A stretch of 64,000 nt of DNA, taken from assembly GCA_020846745.1 (NCBI GenBank), contig JADLDI010000067.1:1-64000 (forward strand), in the 5' to 3' direction. The position numbers were made by a program, and so were the translations under genes. The notes under the pieces were generated by a model, which was given only the letters and a program-made list of their open reading frames with translations, was not told where the DNA came from and ran no database searches. The stretch's first letter is position 1. Each line of letters begins with the position of its first letter. The DNA comes from Bryobacterales bacterium. Lineage in GTDB: Bacteria > Acidobacteriota > Terriglobia > Bryobacterales > Bryobacteraceae. Positions 34,447 through 43,386 of the stretch are shown here, piece by piece.

Positions 34447-36345
34447 TTACTGCGTCCCAGCGGAGTACCCAGACAGAACTCGAACCTTCAGCGGCTGACG
34501 CGCGGGAGTCGCCTTCACGTTTAGAGTAGTGGAAAAACTCGCGCCGGGTGCAAGCCACAGCGGAGCCTCCATCACTTTCACAACCGGTGCGCCGGCGGGC
34601 ACGGCGCATGACGTCACACCCGTAGCGCCGTCTACACCGGCATTAGCACCGAGGTTATCGACGGCGATCTCAAACGGCCCTCCGATCGCATGTGGCGACG
34701 TGTTTTTGATTGTCACCTTCTGCGCGGACTTCTGATTCGCAGCGGGGCTCACCTGCACCTGTACCATGGCTGAAACGTCTTTTGAGCAGAGGGGACCGTA
34801 GACCACCACCGCTTTCGACTGCGTCGGCACATACACCTTGCCGTTGGCCACCACAGGCGGGGCGAACTTGGTGAAGTCGCCGAGAGCGTCGCGCGCTTTA
34901 TTGCTGTCGCTGTTATAAAGTTCTTTGGTAATGTCGGTCGCGAGGAAGGCGCGGAGCGTGCCGGGGGCGAGTCCGCCGTTCTTTCTCGATTCGGTGGTGA
35001 CTCCCCAAACGATGCCGCTGGCGGGATCGGCGCCATTGGCTGACAACGACGGACCGCCATTCATCCCGGACTTGACTCCGCTCACCGCGGCGGGCGTTGT
35101 GTCGAACCGGCCGTCTGAAAACTTATACGCGTGTAGGACGTCGAGGCGATCCCAGACGTACAGCATGCCGTCGCTTTGACGCGTCCAGTAGGCGGTTCCA
35201 AGCGTCTGGGCGCAGTCCTTCCGCCCGCAGCCCTCGGTGGCTTTGAAGCGTTGGATCGGTTCGCCGTCCTTGCCTTCGAGCTTACCCATGGACTCGCGAT
35301 TAATCAGGTAGATGACACCCTCTTTGCCGCCGGCGAACATCAGTTTGGAGTTCGGAATGAGCGTGACCCCGCCCGCGCTGATGTCGATGTTTTGCAGGAA
35401 CAGGAACTCGTGATCGCGGGGGGTGAACCAATCCAGCCGTTTCAGGGTGCGCGGCGCGAACTTCAAGACACTGCTGCCGAAGTTGGTGACACCGTCGTAC
35501 TTACCGCCGGCGGTCGCGATATAAATGTTGCCCGCGCTATCGCTGGGGATGCCGCGGCCGGCTTGCCAGATGCCGCCCTTGCGTCCCGTCGGTGTGGATT
35601 GAAAGACGGCGATGCGCTGCTTGAGGTCGCGCGCATTGAAGCTCTCGACAAAGCCTTCCTGCGACCAGTGTTGATCTTTCGGATCGGGCACGATGTTGGC
35701 GAACGCGATGTAGAGCACCTCATCGCGCATCAGCAGTCCGACTCGCTGGAGGCCACCCTTCACGTTCGTGAGTGTTTCGGCCCCGGCGAAGGGAAACGAG
35801 AGTAGCTGCGGCGAGTTGTACTTCGGCTTGCCGTCGTGAATGTCTAAGGCATGGACGAAGAGGTTCGACTCTTGCCCGTGCCGTTCCATGGTCACGGTGT
35901 AGAGCGTGCCGGAGGGTACGTCAATGAATGGTGTGGACAGAATGCCGTGGGTGACCGGTCCAATCCAACTGTCGCCAGGCGCCGGGGGGCCGAGCGTTCG
36001 GGACCAAAGCGGCTCAGTACGGGCCGGGTCGTCGGCATCGAAAGCGTAGACGGTGTTCGCCATGGTCGCCACAAACAGGACATTCCGGCGTTCGCCTGCG
36101 ATGGTTACGCTCGGGATAATCAGCGGAAGGGCGTAAATACTGGCGTCCACATTCCGCGTAAAGAGTTTGCCGAAATGGGCGGGGTTCACATTCGAAGGAT
36201 GGAGGATCCATTCCTGCAGGTTCGCGCCCGTCCGTTCGTAGTCGTACTGCGACATCGGCACGGTGACCTGTGCGGCGAGCGGCCCATAGAGACCAAACAA
36301 CACGGCGCACACACTCATTGCAAACATGTAACGAGAACCTGTCAT
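34447..36345 (-). CDS. Exported PQQ/BamB-like beta-propeller protein
   Basis: 632 residues from ATG 36345, with GAAGGGG upstream. Signal peptide MTGSRYMFAMSVCAVLFGLYGPLAAQ. About residues 30 to 500 have propeller-type blades with W/F/Y-x-x-D phrases (NTVYAFDADDP, GVIYLINRESMGKL, GMLYVWDRLDVLHAYKF, GKVYVPTQSKAVVVYG), similar to PQQ-like and quinoprotein propellers but without evident PQQ ligands. A C-terminal beta-sandwich (about 520 to 632) starts with VQVSPAANQKSAQKVTIKNTS and looks like a cell-surface or binding domain. Five or six cysteines in the second half may form disulphides. The function is unknown; ligand binding or scaffolding in the periplasm is likely. Confidence 0.75.
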   Translation of the reverse strand: MTGSRYMFAMSVCAVLFGLYGPLAAQVTVPMSQYDYERTGANLQEWILHPSNVNPAHFGKLFTRNVDASIYALPLIIPSVTIAGERRNVLFVATMANTVYAFDADDPARTEPLWSRTLGPPAPGDSWIGPVTHGILSTPFIDVPSGTLYTVTMERHGQESNLFVHALDIHDGKPKYNSPQLLSFPFAGAETLTNVKGGLQRVGLLMRDEVLYIAFANIVPDPKDQHWSQEGFVESFNARDLKQRIAVFQSTPTGRKGGIWQAGRGIPSDSAGNIYIATAGGKYDGVTNFGSSVLKFAPRTLKRLDWFTPRDHEFLFLQNIDISAGGVTLIPNSKLMFAGGKEGVIYLINRESMGKLEGKDGEPIQRFKATEGCGRKDCAQTLGTAYWTRQSDGMLYVWDRLDVLHAYKFSDGRFDTTPAAVSGVKSGMNGGPSLSANGADPASGIVWGVTTESRKNGGLAPGTLRAFLATDITKELYNSDSNKARDALGDFTKFAPPVVANGKVYVPTQSKAVVVYGPLCSKDVSAMVQVQVSPAANQKSAQKVTIKNTSPHAIGGPFEIAVDNLGANAGVDGATGVTSCAVPAGAPVVKVMEAPLWLAPGASFSTTLNVKATPARQPLKVRVLSGYSAGTQ

Positions 36346-36409
36346 AAACCCCTTCAGAGCGATTGGCGCTTTGGGTGCGCCCCTCTCTAGGAGGGTACTA
36401 TAGCCGGCC

Positions 36410-37618
36410 TTACTCCCTCAGCCAGGCGTCCAGTTGGGTGGTCACTTGTGCGAGACGCTCCGGACTCTGGATCAGGGATCGCACCCCGTCCGGACCGTAG
36501 TGCTGATACAGCAAATCGACCGCCAGCATAGCCGTGGCGTACGCGATCTGCGCGTGATGGGCGCTCATGCGGGCGAAGGTCTGGCCCATGGTCCCGAGTG
36601 ACGGTAATTGGTGGGTGCGTGCCATCTGCTTGATAACGGCAATCTGGCTCGTGGGCAACGTCCGGCCCGAGAGCTTCTGTGCCAAGCCCTCGTGGAACCA
36701 GGCGGGCCAACTGCCCGTTTGGGCGAGACAAGCGTGAACGATCTCGTGGGCGAAGGTCTGGCGCGTCTCTTCGCCGGGCGTGGGTTCGAGCAATGCCACA
36801 CGGATGCGCCCGTCGTACTGCCCTCCACTCCATTCGGCCGCGCCGGCGGCCTTCAGGTATGCGTCGCGCGGTTGGATGATGGCGGCAATGCGCTCTTCCG
36901 ACCGGCAACCTAAGAGTTCGGCCACACGGGCCCATTCCGAGTCGAGAACGGGAACGAGGCTCCGGGCCTGGTCGGGCGTGACGGACCGGTCGTCGTAACG
37001 AAAGCTGAACCGCATGCCGATTAGCTGCTGCGAACTCCGGTCGGCTGCGAGTTCCTGCTGCGCCTGTTTCAGCAACCGCTCTACCACGGGGCTGTGTGCC
37101 ATCTCGAGCGATTCCTGCCAGTAGGCGATCGCGTCGCGGATACGGTCGCTTTGCCGGGCGGCCTGTCCCGCCAGCGCCAGCACGGTGGCATCGCGGCGAT
37201 TGGCGCGGAGCACCGCCTCGAGGATCGCGAGCGCCTCGCCATTCCGGTTCTGCTGCAGGAGCCCCATCGCCTTCGATACCGCATCGGGCCCCACGCTACC
37301 AGCCGGACCCGCCGGAGGACGAGGCCCGGCCGCGGGCTCGGTTGAGGCAACGCTTCGCGCTTCGGCGCGAGCACGTTCGTATTCTTCGCGGCCGTTGACG
37401 GCGCGTGCCGGAACATAACCCTCGGTGCTATGTCCGTCGTGCTGCACCACCACCTTAAAGCAATCGCCCGCTTCCCCGGCCACGGAGAAGCGAATGTCGA
37501 CGGCCTCGCCAGCCGCGAGTTTGCGGACCAGGCCGGCGTCGGGGTGGCAGGCGTCGCGCAAGTCGGCTGCGCTGTTGAGGGTAGAAAGCGAGAGCAGGAC
37601 AACCGCAGGCAGGCCCAT
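36410..37618 (-). CDS. Exported TPR-containing zinc metallopeptidase-like protein (peptidase MA type)
   Basis: 402 residues with a short signal (MGLPAVVLLSLSTLNSAA). The first 75 residues include two cysteine-containing beta strands; 110 to 195 is a TPR-like helical region (AMGLLQQNRNGEALAILEAVLR); and the C-terminal domain holds the gluzincin motif H291-E292-x-x-H295 in FAHEIVHACL, with a likely third ligand E310 in WFHEGLAQ. This architecture matches peptidase MA-like proteins, whose substrates are mostly unknown. A stretch rich in Pro and Ala (90 to 112) links the domains. It ends 64 bases before the propeller gene's start, so they may share a transcript. Confidence 0.85.
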   Translation of the reverse strand: MGLPAVVLLSLSTLNSAADLRDACHPDAGLVRKLAAGEAVDIRFSVAGEAGDCFKVVVQHDGHSTEGYVPARAVNGREEYERARAEARSVASTEPAAGPRPPAGPAGSVGPDAVSKAMGLLQQNRNGEALAILEAVLRANRRDATVLALAGQAARQSDRIRDAIAYWQESLEMAHSPVVERLLKQAQQELAADRSSQQLIGMRFSFRYDDRSVTPDQARSLVPVLDSEWARVAELLGCRSEERIAAIIQPRDAYLKAAGAAEWSGGQYDGRIRVALLEPTPGEETRQTFAHEIVHACLAQTGSWPAWFHEGLAQKLSGRTLPTSQIAVIKQMARTHQLPSLGTMGQTFARMSAHHAQIAYATAMLAVDLLYQHYGPDGVRSLIQSPERLAQVTTQLDAWLRE

Positions 37619-37666
37619 GCCACCAGCGTACGCGCTATTCAGGCCGGAATCTCTCGGGTGAAACCC

Positions 37667-38143
37667 TTACCAGCCGTGCCGGAGTTTTTCCCAGGAGTCG
37701 TGAAGCTCTTCGGGTAAGACGCGGGTTTCGCCAACGGTGGTCATGAAGTTGGCATCGCCGGGCCAGCGTGGCAGTACATGCAGGTGGATATGTCCGGCAA
37801 CACCCGCACCGGCACAGGCGCCGATGTTCATGCCGAGGTTGATGCCGGGGGCGCGGTAGCGTTCGCGGAGCAGGGCCTCCGCCCGCTGAGCGAGGCGCAT
37901 CATTTCCGCGGCGGCTTCGGCGTTCAGTTCTTCTAACGTTGGGACATGCGCATACGGGGCGATCATCAGGTGACCATTCGTATACGGATACAGGTTCAGC
38001 AGGACGTAGTTATGCGCGGCACGATGAAGAATAAGGTTCTCCCGATCGCGCGTATCTACATGCTTTTCGCAGAAGATACAGCCCTGTGTGGAAGGGGTGC
38101 TTGAGATGTAGCGGAAGCGCCAGGGGCTCCAGAGACGGTCCAC
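37667..38143 (-). CDS. HIT family nucleotide hydrolase/transferase
   Basis: 158 residues. The histidine triad H118-x-H120-x-H122 lies in GHIHLHVLPRW; the C-x-x-C pair of a zinc site (CIFCEKH, 22 to 25) and the ending with a basic C-terminus resemble bacterial Ap4A-phosphorylase-type or branched HIT proteins. It would hydrolyse dinucleoside polyphosphates or nucleotidyl conjugates. It is 20 bases downstream of the HU/IHF gene and in the same direction as rpsA, so it can be in that operon. Confidence 0.92.
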   Translation of the reverse strand: MDRLWSPWRFRYISSTPSTQGCIFCEKHVDTRDRENLILHRAAHNYVLLNLYPYTNGHLMIAPYAHVPTLEELNAEAAAEMMRLAQRAEALLRERYRAPGINLGMNIGACAGAGVAGHIHLHVLPRWPGDANFMTTVGETRVLPEELHDSWEKLRHGW

Positions 38144-38163
38144 GGGTCGGGTCCGTCTATGGC

Positions 38164-38490
38164 TTAATCGATCGATTCGTCGTCGCCGTCGTCGTCATCG
38201 AAATCGCCGGCATCGCCGCCGTTCACCAGGTCTTTCAATTCCTTCGACGGCTTGAAGTACGGGATCCGTTTGGAGGGCACTTCCACACGTGCACCCGTCT
38301 TGGGATTGCGGCCGATGCGCGACTGGCGCTGACGCGTGCGGAAGCTGCCAAAACCACGGATTTCGATCTTGTCGCCGGTCCGCAAGGAACGCACGACGCT
38401 GTCGAAAATCGCTTCGACAATCACTTCCGAATCCTTGCGGGTCATCTCGACAACCCGGCTTACTTCTTCGATCAAATCCGCTTTGGTCAT
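38164..38490 (-). CDS. HU/IHF family DNA-binding protein
   Basis: 108 residues from ATG 38490; GGAG lies 10 bases upstream, and a frame reaching 38514 is less likely. The core shows MTKADLIEEVSRVVEMTRKDSEVIVEAIFDSVV, then GDKIEIRGFGSFRTRQRQSRIGRNPKTGARVEVPSKRIPYFKPSKELK, with the arm and intercalating proline typical of IHF-like members. A strongly acidic tail (DDDDGDDES) of about 15 residues follows, which is not usual in IHF and could modulate DNA binding. It comes 66 bases after rpsA, an arrangement also seen for rpsA-ihfB in proteobacteria. Confidence 0.92.
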   Translation of the reverse strand: MTKADLIEEVSRVVEMTRKDSEVIVEAIFDSVVRSLRTGDKIEIRGFGSFRTRQRQSRIGRNPKTGARVEVPSKRIPYFKPSKELKDLVNGGDAGDFDDDDGDDESID

Positions 38491-38556
38491 GCTCCGCTGA
38501 TCTCCGTCACGCACCTAAGTCCTTATCCTACCATGATGTGCGAGAAAAACTGGTGG

Positions 38557-40287
38557 CTACGACTCTTCCCGGGTGGGACGCCGGGAGTGAATCACTTCTT
38601 CAATAGTCGATGTAGCGGCAGCCGCGTGGCGGTGATAGTCTTCGAGGCGCGTGCGCTCCTCGTCCTCCGCCACGGCGCGCAACGAGAGGCCGATCTTCTT
38701 ATCGGACTCGATCATCTTGATGATCTTGAAATCAAGTTCGGCGCCGACGGGAAGGGGCGGCTCGTCTTTCGCACGGGTGGCGCCCATGGGAATCTCCGAG
38801 TTGTGGCACAAGCCCTCGACACCCGGGGCGAGTTCGACAAACACACCAAACGAGGCGGCACGCGAGACACGGCCTCTGACGATATCGCCGGGGTTATGGG
38901 AATGGAAGAAGCTCTCCCAGGCGTCGGGCTGCAACTGTTTGATACCAAGACTCAACCGGCGATTATCGGGATCGATGCCGAGGATCACGGCCTGGGTCAT
39001 CTGCCCTTTTTTTAGCACTTCGGATGGATGCTTGACGCGCTTGGTCCAGCTCATGTCCGAAATATGCACCAGGCCGTCAATGCCTTCTTCAATTTCAATG
39101 AAGGCGCCGAAATCGGTCAGCTTGCGAACCCGTCCTTCCACCACCGACCCAACGGCATAGCGTTCCGCGACCGTGGTCCAGGGGTCGGCCTCGAGCTGCT
39201 TCATGCCGAGCGACACCCGATGCATCTCGGGCTTCACTTCCAGCACCACGCATTCCACCTGATCGCCCACCTTTACCACCTTGGACGGGTGCTTCATGCG
39301 GCGCGACCAAGTCATTTCCGATATATGGATGAGACCCTCGACGCCGGGTTCGAGTTCGACGAACGAGCCGTAGTCGGTAATACTGACCACGCGCCCAATG
39401 ACGCGGCTGCCGATGACGTAGCGCTCCACCGCCGTGCTCCACGGGTCCGGGTTCACCTGCTTCATCCCGAGCGAGATGCGCTCGCGATCTTTGTCGAACT
39501 TCAGGACCTTGACGGTGATCTCGTCGCCGACGTGCAACACTTCCGCCGGATGCGTGATGCGTCCATACGAAATGTCGCTGACGTGCAACAGGCCATCAAT
39601 ACCGCCAAGATCGATGAAGGCGCCGTAGTCCGTGAGGTTCTTCACCGTTCCCGTGACCACCGAGCCTTCACTCAAATGTTCGAGCGTGGAAGACTTGCGC
39701 GCGTTCGTCTCTTCTTCCAGAGCGGACTTGCGCGAAACGACAACGTTGCCACGGCGGCGATTCAGCTTGACGATCTTGACCGCGAGGTCCTGCCCTATCA
39801 GCGCATCCGCATTATGGACCGGCCGCACGTCCACCTGCGAACCAGGCATGAAGGCGATGACACCGACATCGACGGAGAGGCCGCCTTTGGTGCGTCCGAG
39901 AACGCGCCCTAAGACTGGTAAATTCTCGCGGTAGGCGGTTTCGAGCGTGTCCCAGCTACGCAGGCGCACCGCCCGGTCGTGGGACAGCATTATGTATCCC
40001 TCGACCGGTTCGGCCTGACGATCGATCATCACATCGACCGAGTCGCCGGGCTTCACCGTCACTGTGCCATCGGGCGATTCGAACTGAGCGCGGGGTACAA
40101 GGCCCTCGCTCTTATAGCCGATATCGACGATCACTTCCTTATTTGTGATCTTTAGGACAGTCCCCTGTAGGACCTCTCCCTCGCCTGGCGGAGCGAAGTG
40201 TGAGTAATCGTCGAGAAGATGCTCTAAATCTTCCGAGTCGTTTTGGGGGGGGAACCCCGGAGTTATATCTTCCTGGTTGCTCGACAT
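38557..40287 (-). CDS. rpsA: 30S ribosomal protein S1
   Basis: 576 residues from ATG 40287, with GGAG 8 bases upstream; a GTG at 40308 is also in frame. Six S1 (OB-fold) repeats follow a 35-residue acidic N-terminus. Repeats 3 to 6 carry the characteristic G-x-V-x-x-x-x-D-Y/F-G-A/S-F-V/I-x-L/I and G-L-V/L/I-H-I/V-S phrases (GTVKNLTDYGAFIDLGGIDG, GLIHISEMTWSRR, GLVHISDMSWTKR), with GMKQ after repeats 3 and 4 and GIKQ after repeat 5. It binds mRNA at the ribosome and helps initiation on structured or weak ribosome sites. A sigma70 promoter is visible upstream. Confidence 0.95.
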   Translation of the reverse strand: MSSNQEDITPGFPPQNDSEDLEHLLDDYSHFAPPGEGEVLQGTVLKITNKEVIVDIGYKSEGLVPRAQFESPDGTVTVKPGDSVDVMIDRQAEPVEGYIMLSHDRAVRLRSWDTLETAYRENLPVLGRVLGRTKGGLSVDVGVIAFMPGSQVDVRPVHNADALIGQDLAVKIVKLNRRRGNVVVSRKSALEEETNARKSSTLEHLSEGSVVTGTVKNLTDYGAFIDLGGIDGLLHVSDISYGRITHPAEVLHVGDEITVKVLKFDKDRERISLGMKQVNPDPWSTAVERYVIGSRVIGRVVSITDYGSFVELEPGVEGLIHISEMTWSRRMKHPSKVVKVGDQVECVVLEVKPEMHRVSLGMKQLEADPWTTVAERYAVGSVVEGRVRKLTDFGAFIEIEEGIDGLVHISDMSWTKRVKHPSEVLKKGQMTQAVILGIDPDNRRLSLGIKQLQPDAWESFFHSHNPGDIVRGRVSRAASFGVFVELAPGVEGLCHNSEIPMGATRAKDEPPLPVGAELDFKIIKMIESDKKIGLSLRAVAEDEERTRLEDYHRHAAAATSTIEEVIHSRRPTREES

Positions 40288-40386
40288 CGCCGAGTCTCCA
40301 TTTACCACCGACCGATCACCGCATCCGCCAGAAACTCAGCGCCACGAGACACTACCGACAAATCGTTGATAGATCGGTACTTCAGA

Positions 40387-40414
40387 ACTATAGCAGATTG
40401 CCCTGGGATGTCAA
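40387..40414 (-). promoter_or_regulatory. Sigma70 promoter of rpsA
   Basis: On the minus strand: TTGACA (40409-40414), a 16-base spacer, and TATAGT (40387-40392). Both boxes are close to consensus (6/6 and 5/6). Transcription would begin near 40380, giving an untranslated leader of about 93 bases before the S1 ATG. Confidence 0.6.
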
Positions 40415-40476
40415 CCACAGCCAAACTCGCCCCTCCTCTGCCTGCTTCCACACTAGCAGAAAGGCGGATGGGCGGG

Positions 40477-40505
40477 TTAAATCGGAGCTCTATATCGCGT
40501 ATACT
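40477..40505 (+). promoter_or_regulatory. Promoter of the dehydrogenase/rhamnulokinase operon
   Basis: TATACT at 40500-40505 (5/6) with a 17-base spacer to the weak -35 TTAAAT at 40477-40482. The ATG at 40521 is 15 bases after the -10 box, so the leader would be about 9 bases. Confidence 0.45.
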
Positions 40506-40520
40506 ATCCACTTCTTACTT

Positions 40521-41555
40521 ATGCGCACAGTTGAACTGGTGGCCCGGCGCACGCTTGAGGTTGTCGAACGCCCGATGCTTCCGGATCCGGCGCCGGGAGA
40601 GGTTCTAGTGAGGATGCGGGCCGTCGGGATTTGCGGGTCCGATTTGCACTGGTATGAGGATGGGGGGATCGGCCACACCCGCGCCATCTATCCAATGGTG
40701 CTGGGTCATGAACCGGTGGGCGATGTGGTGGCCGTCGGCAAAGGCGTAACCACGCATACCGTTGGCGAGAAGGTCGCCATCGAACCCTCTGTCACCTGCG
40801 GCGAATGCGAGTTCTGCCGCAGCGGGCGGCCCAACAATTGCTGGAAGTGCGTGTTCATGGGCGGCACGCAAGCGCCTGGCTTCTTCCGCGAATATGCGCT
40901 GGTGCCGGCGCGCAACGCGGAACACTTCCCGCAGGGGATGGACTATCTGACCGCAACCCTGATTGAGCCCACCGCCGTAGCGGTCCACGTCTTTGAATTG
41001 ACAGACTTCAGGCCAGGAGATACGGTTGCGATCCTCGGCTCCGGTCCCATCGGCCTGCTGCACGCCGTGATGTCGCGGCTGCGCGGGGCATCGGAGGTGA
41101 TTATCGCCGATAAGGTGCCGCACCGGTTGCGGATCGCGCGGCAAATGGACAAGGCCATTCACACAATCGATACACGCACCGAGAGCCTGACGGAAAAGAT
41201 TTTCGACCTGACGCACGGCCGGGGCGTGGACATCGTCTTTGACGCGGCGGGTGCGCTCGAAACGATCAACACCGGGCTCGCGATTGCGCGGCCGTCTGGA
41301 CAGTATGTGCTGATCGGCCTGCCCACCGAGCATGTCCTTGCGCTCGACGTCCACACCGCCATGGCTAAGGAACTGCGCATTCAAACGGTCAAACGGTCGA
41401 ATCACAAAGGAATGGAAGCGCTCGAGTATCTCACTTCGGGTAAGATCCCCGACGTGCTGATCACTCACCGTATGGCGCTGGAGCATACCGGCGAAGCCTT
41501 CGAGCTGCTGTCGCACTACCGCGACGGTGTGGGCAAAATCGTGATCGAATTATAA
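40521..41555 (+). CDS. Zinc-dependent medium-chain alcohol dehydrogenase, sorbitol DH type
   Basis: 344 residues from ATG 40521 (a longer frame starting in the rpsA region is spurious). Catalytic zinc ligands: C in AVGICGSDLHWYE, H-E in MVLGHEPVGDV. Structural zinc loop: C-x2-C-x2-C-x7-C in CGECEFCRSGRPNNCWKC (near 93). NAD-binding motif ILGSGPIGLLHAV near 172. This class oxidises polyols such as sorbitol, xylitol or L-threonine-type substrates. It is the first gene of the set and is followed after 10 bases by a rhamnulokinase gene, so a deoxyhexose or polyol substrate is likely. Confidence 0.9.
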   Translation: MRTVELVARRTLEVVERPMLPDPAPGEVLVRMRAVGICGSDLHWYEDGGIGHTRAIYPMVLGHEPVGDVVAVGKGVTTHTVGEKVAIEPSVTCGECEFCRSGRPNNCWKCVFMGGTQAPGFFREYALVPARNAEHFPQGMDYLTATLIEPTAVAVHVFELTDFRPGDTVAILGSGPIGLLHAVMSRLRGASEVIIADKVPHRLRIARQMDKAIHTIDTRTESLTEKIFDLTHGRGVDIVFDAAGALETINTGLAIARPSGQYVLIGLPTEHVLALDVHTAMAKELRIQTVKRSNHKGMEALEYLTSGKIPDVLITHRMALEHTGEAFELLSHYRDGVGKIVIEL

Positions 41556-41565
41556 AAGAGCCTGT

Positions 41566-43035
41566 ATGTCCGATAACTTCCTCGCGGTTGATCTAGGGGC
41601 CGAGAGCGGCCGTGTCATCCTCGGAAAGCTCGCCGGCGGCAGGCTGGAGTTAGAAGAACTGCACCGGTTCCCGAACCAGCCGGTACTGCTGCCGGCCGGG
41701 CTTTATTGGGACACCCTGCGCCTGTGGCACGAAATCCTGACCGGACTATCGGTGGCGGGGCGGACACGCCGGCTCGCCGTATCGGGTGTTGGCGTGGATA
41801 CCTGGGGCGTCGATTTCGCGCTTTTAGGAGCTGATGGCGCGCTGGTCGACAACCCGCGGCACTATCGCGACGCGCGGAACAACGGCATGCTCGACAAGAC
41901 GTTCAGTGTGCTCTCGAAGGAAGAGATCTTCGCGCAAACGGGCGTGCAATTCATGCAGTTCAACACGCTCTATCAGTGGCATGCGTTGAAGATGGCGTGG
42001 TCGCCCGCGCTGCAGGTGGCGCGGACCCTGCTGTTTATGCCCGACCTGTTTCATTACCTGCTAAGCGGCGTGAAGCGGGCGGAGTTGACCATCGCGAGCA
42101 CATCGCAGTTCTATGGTCCGCTACGTGGCGATTGGACGCGGGAACTCTTGGGCGCGTTAAGGCTCGATCCGGAACTGCTGCCGCCCATCGTGCCCGCCGG
42201 TACGCTTCTGGGGCCCATTCTGCCCTATGTGGCCGACTACACGGGGCTTGCGCCGGATACCCCCGTCTATGCGACAGCGTCGCACGACACGGCTGCGGCC
42301 GTCGCCGCCGTACCCGCGCAGGATAACGACTGGTGTTACATCTCCTCCGGCACATGGTCGTTAATGGGCCTGGAACTCGAAGAGCCGGTTATTAATAACG
42401 ACTCGCTGGAGCTCAACTTCACCAACGAGATCGGCGTCGAAGGCCGCGTGCGATTTCTCAAAAACATTATGGGTATGTGGCCCCTGCAGGAATGCCGCCG
42501 CGACTGGGCGCGCCAGGGTAGGGAATTCTCGTACGACGAGCTTTCGGCATTGGCCGCGGAAGCGCCGCCGTTTTTTGCGGTGATCGATCCCGATCGGTTC
42601 CTCGAACCCGGGCACATGCCGTTGCGCATCGCGCAGTATTGCGAGAGCACCGGCCAGACGGCGCCCAGCGAGCCAGGCACTTATGCCCGCGTTATCTTAG
42701 AAAGTCTCGCGCTCCGTTATCGTCAGGTGCTCGAATCGCTCGAGCGTGTAACTCGCAAAGCGATTCGCAAGATTCACATCGTCGGTGGCGGCTCGCGCAA
42801 CGCCTTGCTCAATCAGTTTGTCGCTAACTGCACGGGACGGATGGTGATCGCGGGTCCCGCCGAAGCGACCGCCGCCGGCAACGTGCTTACCCAAGCCATG
42901 GGCGCACAGTTACTGCCCGGGTTAGAAGCTATCCGCGCCATCGTGCGCGATTCGTTCGAGGTATCGGTGGTAACACCGAGGTCGCGCGACGGGTGGGATA
43001 AAGCGTACGAGAAGTACTGCCGTTTGGTGGGGTAG
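41566..43035 (+). CDS. rhaB: Rhamnulokinase
   Basis: 489 residues of the FGGY carbohydrate kinase family. N-terminal phosphate loop FLAVDLGAESGRVILG; GVDTWGVDFALL near 76 with the catalytic-region aspartate; HDTAAAVAAVP and YISSGTWSLMGLE in the middle; and HIVGGGSRNALLNQFVANCTGRMVIAGPAEATAAGNVLTQAM at the end (adenosine loop, given in parts by positions 405 to 446). These phrases are specific to RhaB. It phosphorylates L-rhamnulose at C1. No isomerase or aldolase of the pathway is in this window. It follows the dehydrogenase gene by 10 bases. Confidence 0.92.
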   Translation: MSDNFLAVDLGAESGRVILGKLAGGRLELEELHRFPNQPVLLPAGLYWDTLRLWHEILTGLSVAGRTRRLAVSGVGVDTWGVDFALLGADGALVDNPRHYRDARNNGMLDKTFSVLSKEEIFAQTGVQFMQFNTLYQWHALKMAWSPALQVARTLLFMPDLFHYLLSGVKRAELTIASTSQFYGPLRGDWTRELLGALRLDPELLPPIVPAGTLLGPILPYVADYTGLAPDTPVYATASHDTAAAVAAVPAQDNDWCYISSGTWSLMGLELEEPVINNDSLELNFTNEIGVEGRVRFLKNIMGMWPLQECRRDWARQGREFSYDELSALAAEAPPFFAVIDPDRFLEPGHMPLRIAQYCESTGQTAPSEPGTYARVILESLALRYRQVLESLERVTRKAIRKIHIVGGGSRNALLNQFVANCTGRMVIAGPAEATAAGNVLTQAMGAQLLPGLEAIRAIVRDSFEVSVVTPRSRDGWDKAYEKYCRLVG

Positions 43036-43101
43036 CGGCGGGCCTTGCCGGCCCACACGGCTGGATTGCCGCCGCATGGGTTCGATATCATAGCGGCTGC
43101 G

Positions 43102-43368
43102 ATGGATTGGAACGACGCCGCCGAAGATTTGCTCAATCAGATACTCATGTCGACACCTCTGCCCGTGAGGCAGCAGATCGAAGGCCAGATTCGCGGAGTG
43201 GCGGAGCAATTGGCGGAGTCGAACGGTAAATCGAGAATCAACACCAATACGGTTGTCGAAGCGTGGATCGAGTCTACGCCCGAAGCCTTACGCAGCGAAC
43301 TGCCCCGGCAGATGGAACGTCTTGGACTCGATCCATACGAGTACGAACACCTGCTCGGCGAAATCTGA
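43102..43368 (+). CDS. Small protein resembling a PCP_red-type domain
   Basis: 88 residues from ATG 43102; the longer frame from 43045 reads through low-quality sequence. It is acidic and helical: WNDAAEDLLNQILMSTPLPVRQQIEGQIRGVAE, followed by the polar turn SNGKSRINTNTVVEAWIESTPE. The order 'Trp/Ala/Glu helix, P-x-x-V-R, long helix, I-x-x-x-x-V' matches the small PCP_red domain known from the C-terminus of a light-independent protochlorophyllide reductase subunit, which also exists alone in non-phototrophs. Assignment is tentative. It stands between rhaB and an exported Gfo/Idh/MocA gene (18 bases before its start). Confidence 0.6.
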   Translation: MDWNDAAEDLLNQILMSTPLPVRQQIEGQIRGVAEQLAESNGKSRINTNTVVEAWIESTPEALRSELPRQMERLGLDPYEYEHLLGEI

Positions 43369-43386
43369 GAGAAGGACCACACAGTG

